The notes under the pieces are model-generated. The model was not told where the DNA came from. It did no database searches and worked only from the letters and a program-made list of their open reading frames with translations. From Folioceros fuciformis (lineage: Eukaryota > Anthocerotophyta > Anthocerotopsida > Anthocerotales), in the NCBI GenBank assembly GCA_049999805.1, contig JBNGIO010006183.1, positions 137,522 through 161,413 of the forward strand: 23,892 bases of DNA, read 5' to 3'. Position 1 is the first letter of the stretch, and every line of letters begins with the position of its first letter. Of this stretch, positions 9,702 through 19,457 are shown piece by piece. Position numbers and translations under genes: made by a program.

Positions 9702-12009
9702 CTATGCTGATACCTCATCCTCATCCAGCAGATCAATAATTCTTGCAAGGACCCGAAAACCTTGCTGGAAATCTGACAACAAACAGTACTCATTTTTCGC
9801 ATGATAAGTGGCCATCACACCTGATCAGGACCAAGAATGGGCTTTTTCAGTGCTCTGGCCACCAAGCAGGGATGACTTGTACAACGTGCACGACGAAAGG
9901 GTTGAGAGGAGTTGCACTAGCCCATGGCTACTTACCATAACCAGCAGTTTGCACATCAAATCCTTCATCCTGCCAAGATATAGGCAGGCACTCCGTCAGC
10001 ATACTTTCAACCTCCTTTCAGTCTTTGTTGATAGAGAAACCGAAACAGGGAACCTACTTGCAGATCTTTAATTAAAGGTAAGGACCCTGTTATTGAGTAT
10101 GGTTTCACGACTCCAATCACTTCTTCCGTGGCTTTGCATAAAGCATGGAAGCCCTTTGAGTCCAACTTGCATGCTACTCCTCTCATCATCTCCTCCTCAC
10201 ACTCCCAAGTGATCCTGCAAGGACATGGAATGGAGCTTCAGCAGTGTAACACTTTTCTTACAGATCCCTTGCAAACCAAGTCATCGACATATAACATGCA
10301 CCTGGCACCAATACTCACCTGCCTTTCAGTCCCTCGTCTGGAAGCTCGTACTTTGATACAGGACCACGGGTTGCCAACTTCTCCAGATTTGCGTTGATGT
10401 CATCTACGTAAGTTCTGATTTTCTTTGCCACAGCTCCAACACTGCAAAACCTCTACCGTCATTTCCTCTTTCTCTCTGTATTGACTGAAGTCCGAACAGT
10501 CGTCATCACGTCCTCCTAATCTCAGCTGTGTCCCTTCGCAGAGTTCAAAATAACAGGAAATGTAGGAAAGGTTGAACGTCTTACTCATAGAACGGTGTTA
10601 TCCTGCAGCCATCAAAAGCTAACCCTGTCAGAGGGCAAAGGCTAAGAGATGTCTGGGAATGACCTTTCCGGGTCATGATTTGCAAGCAAGGGCAACCAAC
10701 CTGCAATCCCCAGAAATGGTGCACTCTGCAGGGATCTGATTGATGCCACCTCCTGGATCTGGACATGGAAATGCAAATCACGAGTCAACGGTTCCATACC
10801 AAACCACGGACCGCGCAAGCCTTTGCTCCACTCACAAGTCCATTGTGTCGGCTTCATTGTTGATGGGGTTGCAAAACCATATCGAACCTCTTCAGGGTGA
10901 GGGGGGAAGTCAGTGTAGAAACGTGTTTGGATCTCTTTCAAAGCTTCCATGGCCAGCTCTAAGGGATTGATTGCCTGCAAGCAAATCAATCTGCCCTTCA
11001 AATAAGGTTCTGCGTCTATGCCACAAAGTTATTACCCGCATCCTGATGTAGAAAAAAGTCCGGCTTGTCAGCCTAGGCTACAAAGTAAGCATTGGGCGAC
11101 CTTGTGGGCGAGACCGCTGTGGAAAAGCTTTCCTGTAGCCCGCAGCTTCCAAGCAATCATCGACCCAGTACCTATGCATGGTTGCTTGTCGGCAGTGTCA
11201 ATCCACATCCTGTCACAGCCATAATGACGTGTCCCATGATGAATGTGCATTCAACTTCAATGACACATAAAACATATTGCAGTGCAGTAGCCCAGGAACT
11301 CACAATGGGCCAGACTTCAGTTTGTCCAGAAGGCCGTCCTTAACAAGTGCATCCACTCCAACTCCTGTAATTGCAGAGTTCTCTTCATTGGCAATAAATA
11401 CTGCCACAACAGAAGTCTTGAGCTTGGGTTTCTCTTGCCCTAGCTGCCGCATGAGCTCTGTCACCAAAGCCACATGCCCCAAGCAATCTGTTGTCCCACG
11501 ACCACAAAGCTTGTCGCCATCGATTTTCAAGGAAAATGGATCGAACTCCTGCAAAAAGTGGTGGCACTCCTCAGAACTGGCATCAGCGTAACCAGCGAGC
11601 AAACTCCCGTCATCAGAACCAGGAAACGCGGATGCGGCTGGAGCTACGAGTCACTAAGCAAAGCAAGGCTCTGAACTGAGCAATAGATCACTCTCACCCA
11701 GTCCTCAGGATTGGCGGTAACGACGTCCATGTGACAGCCCACGAATGAAACAATCTTGCCCTCCTCGCTACCGGGGTATTCCACAATGATATTCCCACGG
11801 CCCTCCACATAGCTTACGTGCTTGACGTAAAGCGGGCCGCCCTCCTCTACGCTCAGCGGGCTCAGAACCTCCAACACATGGCGCGCTGCACGATCTTCCT
11901 TGGGCACCAACTCCGGGGGATTGTTCTGTAGATACTTGGCTTCCCCTATGAGCTTCCCTAGTAGCGACACGAAGCGCTCCGGCTCCAGCTCCAAGTCCTT
12001 CACTGCCAT
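9702..12009 (-). CDS. NAOD: Acetylornithine deacetylase (peptidase M20 family)
   Basis: A complete ten-exon gene: 12009-11698, 11548-11304, 11209-11101, 10974-10836, 10758-10701, 10602-10585, 10441-10319, 10214-10058, 9969-9936, 9820-9702. All introns are GT-AG (77-149 bases), and the phases join without error to 437 residues, close to the Arabidopsis homologue. The enzyme releases acetate from N-acetylornithine to give ornithine for arginine and polyamine synthesis. M20 metal-site and catalytic candidates are present: His93 (GCHMDVV), Asp125 (GRGTTDCLGH), Glu159 and Glu160 (EEN), Asp190 (WIDTAD) and His405 (ATYHAKNEYC). The dimerisation-domain motif GKLFHSGLAHK is at 212-222. In plants the enzyme acts without an obvious targeting peptide, and none is seen here. 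The start at MAVKDLEL agrees with the family; an upstream in-frame Met is unlikely. No broken residue was seen, so the gene looks intact. Confidence 0.95.
10585..10602 (-). other. NAOD: 18-base microexon of the deacetylase gene
   Basis: Acceptor GGCTGCAG|G and donor GA|GTAAGA bound an 18-base exon. It completes an Arg codon, encodes ITPFY, and opens an Asp codon finished by the next exon. The resulting GDCRITPFYDV matches the conserved plant sequence at this place, so skipping it would delete six residues without shifting the frame. Flanking introns are 98 and 143 bases. Confidence 0.88.
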
Positions 12010-12450
12010 GTTTGCGCCCCGCTCTCTTTGGAATTGCACAGTTATGGTTACTCTGAGTTTCCTTTTAACTTTCCAGTTATGTATTCGGTAGTGGGATGGA
12101 AACGGGGAGGTAGGTGGCCTGATGATAAAGCCGCAGACCCCTCGCACTGGGGAAGGACTGTCCCGGCGGTGGCTGTGTGCTGGAATACCGGATTCGGATG
12201 GAGGGTAGGAGCAGGGTTCTGCACCTCGAATGGCCTTTCTCCATGATTTTCAATCGGTTCGGGGAGTGCATGCCCCGGCATGGGTGCATGGCGACGGAAC
12301 CTTCTACCCGTGTGGAATGAAACGGATATCTTACATAAGATGTAAAATTATGTATATCTATCTCGAAAAAAGAGGAAAGAAAAAGATGACAAAGGCGACG
12401 GGCCGACGAGGACTAATCTCATGGCGACCATATTTATAACGACCAACGGT
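12010..12450 (-). promoter_or_regulatory. Probable 5' leader and promoter of the deacetylase gene
   Basis: This is the sequence upstream of the minus-strand start at 12009. A TATA-box-like TATAAATA reads on the minus strand at 12438-12431, about 420 bases from the start codon, which would imply a leader of roughly 390 bases. Small open frames on both strands here overlap and are not supported. The TATA assignment is by consensus only. Confidence 0.35.
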
Positions 12451-14226
12451 ACTAATCATATGAGACTTGAAAGGGTCTGTCTATCACTAGAGTCGCTAGT
12501 AGAGCTTCAATGTGCTCCCTATTGTTTCTTAAGTAGTGTTTGCCAACGTCCTTTATGGAGTGATGGAGATATAGAGAAACCCATAAACATTTCCTAAGGA
12601 ACCTAGAGAATGCCTTACATATGCCCTCATGGACTCAAATAGTAAGGGAAATGAAGGTATGCCCAATCTGCATGGGGTGTATTGTGGATCTTGGTTGATG
12701 TGTATCCCTCCTCCAACTAACTAGGGGATTAAGGAGGATCTACTCGCATATGAAGTCCTCCATAGGACAAAAAGCCACCTTCCTTGGCCCAAGAAAAAAA
12801 GGGTCTCCCATGACACATTGTGGATAGCAAAATATTGCCCTCCCACATGGAATCAAACTAGATTCATCCCTAAGTCGTTTAGAGGCACCCTACAATTCCA
12901 TGTCAAAAGAGAGCAAGCTTGGGAATAGATCAAATCAAGGCGAAACCTCATTATAATGGAGAATCTTATTGGTGCAATATCGATTCGGAAAGCCTAGATG
13001 CATAGTTGTGCCAAAAGCCAATGCATGAGCATAACATGAGGCAAGCTTGAATTGGTCAAGGAATAGAAGAGTCTCAAAAGAAAATGAGTTGCACTTGCTA
13101 ACATTTCTTCTCAAGAAGAGAAGCGTAAGGCCCACAAATCCTCATTTGAGAAAGTGATAAAAAGTAATGAATAGTAGCCCTTGCTTAGTCAAAAGAGAGT
13201 GACCCGTTTGAAACTTTAGGGACACGTGCAATGCCTAGAAATAAAAAGTGCCCTCCCCAACACCAAGGACAAAAGATTTTAATATGCAAAAAATTCTAAC
13301 AAGGAAGCAAGAAGCCAAGATCTAAGATGAGAGAGCCAAACTCCCAACTGCTGTGGACACCAAAACAAGGTGTGAAGTTGTATGCTATGTACTGCGGAAG
13401 TGTTGTCTTCTCAGTTTGGAAGTGCTTAAAATGAATTGGAGTAGCGGTACACATGGAATGTGCAAATTGCACCAAACTAGACCTTCAAGACTTTTACATA
13501 GCTTGGTCCAACATAGTACCCAAACCAATAACAATTGCTTACACAATGTCTCGTTTGTCCCCATTGAAATCGCCAACTTTCCTTAAAGCCTTATCCTCAT
13601 TTGTCATGTTCTTCTGAAATTATGCTCTTGCATATGAACTCGCCCAAGCTTTTCAGCATTTGCTACCACATTTTGGCGACTACTACAATAATCAGAGAAA
13701 CGTAATCCGTGTATAAGATTGTGAATTTTAGAAAAAGGCATATCATATTCCTCTTTGTATGTGAATAACTACCAAAAAACAATGAAAATGAACAACAACA
13801 ACCCAACACCGATAGATTGCCTCCCTAGACATAGATTGCATGAGTATCAAATGTAGCACTAGAAACATAACTATTCTCAAAGCAATGTCGAGTTTGTGTA
13901 ACTTATGCACATCACATAAAATGACTCTTTATTCTTGCCACTCTCAAGTGAGATGTATGTTTTGCTAGAGATCATGGGCATGATGAACTTGGTTCATGCA
14001 CGGCTGCTATCTACTCCGAAACCCAAGTGTTTTATGTTCACCTGCTTCAAAAAATTGTTGTGTTTTACCCCATTAATGCAAGTTACCTAGAAAGTATGGA
14101 CACTTACTTGCAAGTCACAGTCATATGGCTGCATAGTAAAGAAAAAACTTGCAACCATCCTAGATTTAGCATCGTAAAACATGTAGAGTTTAGATAAGCT
14201 AAATTGTCTTTCATTTGTAAATGATA
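12451..14226. other. AT-rich spacer with no recognised gene
   Basis: Reading frames are short and full of stops on both strands. Translated fragments near 12960-13200 and 13350-13590 have a vaguely protein-like composition and may be remnants of old transposable elements, but no RT, integrase, protease or transposase motif could be seen. No long terminal repeats were noticed. Confidence 0.4.
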
Positions 14227-14462
14227 ATTGTCTTTCATTTGGCAGTGGTGATACGGCGATGGTGAGCGTAGGGCAGTGGTGATGGAGAGTAGGGCAGTGG
14301 TGATACGGCGATGGTGAGCGTAGGGTGGTGGTATGGCATAGGTGTGATGGAGAGTAGGGCAGTGGTGATACGGCGATGGTGAGCGTAAGGTAGTGGTGAT
14401 GGAGAGTAGGGCGATGGTGATGAACGTGGAGCGTAGGGTGGTGGTATGGTATAGGTGTGTGT
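14227..14462. repeat. Nested minisatellite (GTGATGGAGAGTAGGGCAGTG type)
   Basis: Three higher-order units are built from short motifs: GGGCAGTGGTGATACGGCGATGG, GTGAGCGTAGGG, TGATGGAGAGTAGGG and GGTGGTATGGCATAGGTGTG. The motif GATACGGCGATGGTGAGCGTA occurs three times (about 14250, 14302, 14367). The array has G on one strand throughout and few C, and adjoins a telomere-like array. Confidence 0.85.
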
Positions 14463-14679
14463 GCAACTTTGCTATGCCATTGTGCGGCTACTAGGATTTC
14501 TAAGAGGTGCTCTTTAGGGGTATGGGCCTAGGGTTTCTAAGAGGTGTTCTTTGGGGGAAGAGTTTGGACGATGAAAAGTGATGTAGGGCAAGGCCATGTT
14601 CATTAGGGCTTTGGTTGTGTGTTTGTGTCCACGTGAGGAAGGTACCGAAAAATGGTATACCAATATGGTGGAGCAAGCA
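14463..14679. other. Spacer between the two minisatellites
   Basis: G-rich sequence containing two diverged copies of CTAGGATTTCTAAGAGGTGCTCTTTAGGGG-like sequence (around 14490 and 14528). No coding potential was seen. Confidence 0.5.
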
Positions 14680-15130
14680 AGTAAGGTTTAGGGTTTAGCG
14701 GCAGGGCAAAGCGGAATGAGTTTGGTGTTTAGTAAAATGGCATAGTAGAATGACATTAGGGTTAAGTGGCATGGCAGAGCAACAAGGTTTATAGTTTACA
14801 AGCACAGCAGCAACAGAATAGATGGGGGAGAATGAACGTAGGGTTTAGGGGCATTGCGGAGAAAAATAGGTCTAGGGTTTAGCAACATGATGGAGCAAAA
14901 TAGGTTTAGGGTTTAGCCGCATGGCAGAGTGGAGTGGGTTTAGGGTGTAGCGACATGGTGGAGAAAAATGGATTAGGGTTTTTACCAGCATTATGGAGCA
15001 AAAATGGGTTTAGGGTTTAGTGGCATGGCAGAACTAAACAGGTTTAGGGTTTAGTCACACGATGGAGAAAAGTGGGTTCAGGGTTTTATAAACATTGTGG
15101 AGCAAAATGGGTCTAGGGTTGAGCGGCTTA
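14680..15130. repeat. Telomere-like TTTAGGG minisatellite, about 34-bp period
   Basis: At least nine regularly spaced copies of GGTTTAGGGTTTAG, at about 14838, 14871, 14905, 14940, 14973, 15010, 15043, 15078 and 15113, separated by 32-37 bases. Less regular copies reach back to 14687. The spacer follows the pattern GCRRCATGGTGGAGNAAAATGG. The core is one and a half plant telomere units (TTTAGGG), but the period shows that the array is a minisatellite and not a plain telomere stretch. Confidence 0.88.
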
Positions 15131-15481
15131 GAGTAGAGCTTATGGAGGGCATTATAGGGTTATGGGTTACAATGCAGAGTACAATTGTTTGGTTTTGATC
15201 GTTTTACAAGACTTTCTACATGCCTCTATCACATGGCGCGTAACACCCAGCCTTTACCTATCAAGAACACCCCTTGCTCAGTGTGTTTTCAACTTTGCTC
15301 CGGGGTCAAGGGGGTGAAATGCCATATTTGTCACAAACATAAGGACTTCGATAGGACCACTTGGGTGGCACAAGTGTGACTTGCTTCTTCTTTCGAACCA
15401 GCTGCCAATCCTCTTCTAATAGATCCTCTGCGGCCGTCCCCAGAGGCTTGGTTGTGGCTTCGAGGGTAATCTGATCACTAG

Positions 15482-18382
15482 TTGGCTCTTTTTCATGCTC
15501 GTTTTCCATGTCCTCGCCTCTTCCGACATCTCCCTAGGCGCCTACATGATGATATTCCCCTTGCTTATCATCTTCCCTTGGATTGCCTTACTCGGGACCC
15601 GAGGGATGAGAGTGCTTGGATTTTGTTCCTTTTCCTACCTAGATGGTGCCTTCGGCGCTCTAAGGGTGGTCTGTCAGGTCATAGAGGGGTGGCCTCTCGA
15701 CTTCGCCGTTTTCGATTCGGAGATTGGCAAGCTCTTTAGGAGGAGGATTTACAAGTAACAAAATTTCGATTGGAGTCAGCTAACGTTGACAAGGTGTGCC
15801 GTGACCCATTTAAAGTGAGTCTCAAGCGGTGTCTCATGTTGAGCAAGGATAGTGAATATGCTCGGGCTGCTAGAGCATTGCGCCTAGAGCTGGCTGCATC
15901 CACAACTGAGGACACCATTGCTGCACTTCGTGCCCTTCATCCAGAACCTCATGACACTATACCGCAACATCTTCTTGACCACATGGTCGAGCAGCCTTTT
16001 TGCTTAGATAGGGTTGTTTTTGGGCATGCACTCTCTTCTGCGCCGCGACTTTCTGCAGGGGATTTGTTTGGCACAGTTTATGACCATTTTCGAGATTATT
16101 TTTCTCCTGAGGATCCCTCAAGTGGTTTTTCGGAGCTTTATACACTAGCAGTTGTTGTGGCCAGGGGTGAAGTTCTCAATCGAATCTCTCAAGTTTTGGC
16201 GGCTAGTAGGCTACTTGCATTGGAAAAGCCCACCTCAGGAGTGCGCCCTATTGCTGTGGGGGAAGTATTTTTGCTCCTTATCAGCCGAAGTATCGCAATT
16301 CAACTTCATGAGTACTTCCAAGCGCATCTTGCACCCCACCAATTTGGGATTGCTACCCCAAGTGGGTGTGAATCTGCCACTCTCGGCATCCAGGCTACCC
16401 TTGAGTTACATCCTCACTAGGTAACTTTGCAGGTAGATATTGAGAATGCTTTCAACACCATCTCTAGGGTCGCCATCTTCTCAGAGCTCAAGAGTGCAGG
16501 AGGTCAATTGGCAAGTCTTATCCCTTTTGTTCGCTCCTTCCATGTCTCGCCATCCAAGCTCTACTACCAACACGGCCCAACTATTGAGGTGGTCTCAGTT
16601 TTTGATTCAACAATAGGCACAAGGCAAAGGGATCCGCTTGGGGCTGCTCTTTTTGCAATAGCGCATTTTCGTGCGTTGTCCTCTATTGCCTTAGCAGTTC
16701 GGGAATGCCTTTTTTCTTCCATGGCTGATGATACTCATATTCTTGGGCAAGGAGTCACAATCATAGCAGCATTTGATTTCTTCTCATCAGAGCTCTCCAA
16801 GGTGGGGTTGCGGGTCAAGCTATCTAAATGCAGCGTTTGGTCCCCTTCAAGCATCACTCCCCCCCTTCAATATTTGGGGGGGGATATCACCCACTCGCAG
16901 GGACTTCGAGTCTTGGGTGTGCCTGTCGTACCTCCTGATTTTGTTCATAGGTTTGTGAATGAAGCATTGGATGAAGATTTGGCTCATAGCATGGACCTCT
17001 CACAAATCGGTGATCCTCAGATTGCGTTTGGTATCTTTTCTTCTTGTTTTGCACGACGACTAGGTTACCTCACTAGAATTGTTGCACCTTCTCCATTTTT
17101 CTTATCAAGTCTCAGGAAGTTTGATAATCAAGTTATGCAGGCTCTTGGGAACATCATAGGTCCGGGCACCTTCGAGTGTGCTGTCGGTGATTTGGCTCGG
17201 AAGCAAGCTTCTTTGCCAATCGCCTTTGGAGGGGTTGGTCTTTTGGCCATGGAGGCCTCTGCCCCAGTTGCCTTTCTCGGCAACTGGGCCCTCTCAGCTC
17301 CAATTTTGGCCTCTCGCTTTTTGCTACAAGATTCCCCTGTTCTTGAAAGTTTTATTTCAGGTGTTGAGGAGGGCGTTTTCTCTTTACAGGGATCTCTAAG
17401 GCAAGCGAGGGATTCTCTACCTTTGGAGGCTCGCGAGGCTCTACCTCCTTTCACCTCCTTTTCTAGGGAAGGGTTGAAGGGTCTCCAAGCCTCCCTCCTA
17501 GAAAAGAAATATGGCTAAGCACTAAGAGCCCTTCTTTCAGACTCATCCATCCCTAAGTCTTCTTGAGCTCGTATTTGATCTTGTTTAGGTAAAGGAGCGA
17601 GCTCTTGGCTTTAAGCTCGACCTTGCATCCAGGCATTTTGAATCGCACCAGCAACTTTCGCCACCGCAATGAGATTTCGCTTAGGTTTGGCCCACCCCTT
17701 GGCTTTTTCTCTCTCTACATGCAGTTGTGGGGTTGCCATTGTCGATACAGGGTCCCATTTGGCACGTTGTCCCGTTGGGGGGCACCGCATTGCCACTCAT
17801 GATGCAGTTCAAGATGTCATGTTCTCAATGGCTAGGGAGTGTGGGTTTCTTCCGTATAGGGAGCGTCCATGTACTTTGCGCAATGGGGTTTCACTTAGAG
17901 CCGACTTTTTCTTCACTAGGGGAGAACAGGTTTGTGTTGCTAATGTGGTTGTTACGGATCCCACTAGGGATTCGATTTGTGAGCACGTCATCATCAACCC
18001 CCCTGGTTGGGCAGCAGAGGGTTGTGCAAGTGCCAAAGTCCATAAGTATTATCCCTTGCAAGACGGACATACTTTCATCCCCCTTGCTCTTGAGGCTCAT
18101 GGAGCTATGAGCAAGGACTTTTCAAGGTTTATCTAGGAGTGCGCCAAGGTTTATTAGAGCAATAGGAATGGTGTTCTCCCTCTTTCCTCTGTGGTGGTCT
18201 TCTTTCGACAACGTGTATCCATTACTTTGCAACGAGCATTGGCCAATGCAGTTTTTAGAACAGCAACAAGTGCAGGTCAAGCGGCTTCTTCGCAAGCGGC
18301 TTCTTCGGCGTCGGTGGTAGGTAGGCCTTTTGTTATTCCACATCATGACATTTTAGGAGCAGTACGTAGTTTTAGAAAATGA
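15482..18382 (+). pseudogene. Decayed non-LTR retrotransposon polyprotein (RT + endonuclease-like)
   Basis: One reading frame can be followed through 15482-18382 despite stops at 15737, 16418, 17516, 17564, 17576, 17612, 17639, 18134 and 18155. It carries reverse transcriptase landmarks: RPIAVGEVFLLLISRSIA (near 16241), the QFGIATPSGCES region, motif A MQVDIENAFNTI (16427), motif B GTRQRDPLGAALFA (16616) where QGD is usual, and the catalytic SMADDTHILG (near 16724). Further on, a CSCG...H...C knuckle (17720-17776) precedes RADFFF...VVVTDPTRDS, resembling the restriction-like endonuclease tail of R2/NeSL-type elements. In at least two places (15737 and 16418) the family normally has Trp, so TGG to TAG fits. 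No poly(A) tail or target-site duplication was found. The element faces the 3' end of the membrane-protein gene and is certainly dead. Confidence 0.88.
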
Positions 18383-18604
18383 TCTTCGCAGGGGAGAGTA
18401 CCTCTTTTTGCCTTTGGCCCTAATGGGGTTGTTCCTCCATCTTTGGAGTAGATGGGACTTTCCATCTCTTTTTCAATCATAGAAAATACTAATTTTTTTG
18501 TAAATGATATAGATATCTAGACATACTAAAATTAATGTCTTATAAGGCATATCATTAATATGATCCCACATTTACCAAAAAGACACAAATTTAAGTTGTA
18601 GCAA
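18383..18604. other. Spacer between retroelement remnant and membrane-protein gene
   Basis: The first part is probably the retroelement's 3' untranslated region; the second, AT-rich part is the probable 3' untranslated region of the minus-strand gene. A small palindrome GATATAGATATC lies near 18507. No canonical AATAAA was seen on the minus strand. Confidence 0.4.
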
Positions 18605-19457
18605 CTATTCCTCATTAGGGCCCTCCTCTACATCAAGCTTTTGAGGCAATTTAACAAGCTCGTATTCAAGCTGTTGAGGCATTAGTGATTTTCTCCAACC
18701 AGTTGCACCTGGTTGGGGAACCAAAATGGATCTTCTAGTGGGGGATGGATTAGATAACTTTCTAGGTATTGATTGATTAAAGGATGCCCTGTTGCTAGAA
18801 TTGCTAGAACCACCAAATGTATCCATAGAGCTTCCGTTGTTGAATGAACTACGAACACCATTAAAACCGTCTTGCATCATTGCGACAGATGGCTTTGAAA
18901 GATTAGATAATATTTCGCTTGCCTTTTCCGAACCTTCTTGTATAACTTGAATAGATTTTCTAGCTATTTGTGATACGGTTGTCATTGGTGATGCATTTAC
19001 TCCTACATTATATACAAAATATTGATTAATAAGAGCAAAATACTTAATAAATTAAACTTCAAGAGTTGTTAAACATACGGAAAACCTACATCTCAAAACT
19101 TTATTACAAAAGAAGAGATGAAAATCCATCTACCATCGAAAGAAAGTGGGCAATCCAATAAAGAGCACGTACCAAAACTAGCATCCGCTAAATCGATATC
19201 ATCTCCGCTTCGTTGCCATACTTTAAATGCTATAATTGAAATAATTGCAAGCAAAGTTGCAGACCCTATGCTAGATGCAATTATAATGATATTTTTTTTT
19301 GAATTGGTAATACTTCCTGGTAATGAGGAATCGCCTGGGTTTACAAAGGCAGTCGCTAATTTCTGGGTAACATGTAAATCAGCAACTTTTCTACAAGTTT
19401 CGTTAATGTTTGAAACCCATCCTATAGCACAATAACTACAATCAATGCCGGCGTATC
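18605..19457 (-). other. Transmembrane helix and cytoplasmic tail of the membrane protein
   Basis: After a last Cys-rich stretch (GIDCSYCAIGW) the protein enters a hydrophobic helix IIIIASSIGSATLLAIISII (about residues 800-819) followed by KVWQR, a positive stop-transfer signal, so the C-terminus is cytoplasmic. The tail is Ser/Asn-rich with basophilic phosphorylation-like sites (RKLS, RRSI, WRKSL) and a YELV at residue 952 that fits the YxxPhi endocytic sorting motif. It ends with an acidic VEEGPNEE. Confidence 0.8.

Noticed and set aside
9743-9820. Apparent frameshift in the last deacetylase exon
   Set aside because: A first reading suggested one missing base; rechecking the sequence at 9775-9790 shows the frame is intact through to the stop at 9704-9702.
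12935-13590. Possible remnant of an LTR retrotransposon
   Set aside because: Translations look vaguely protein-like but no integrase, RT, protease or zinc-knuckle motif and no terminal repeats could be seen.
14104-14466. 120-codon minus-strand frame rich in His/Thr/Ser repeats
   Set aside because: It is the translation of the G-rich minisatellite; the periodic peptide reflects the DNA repeat.
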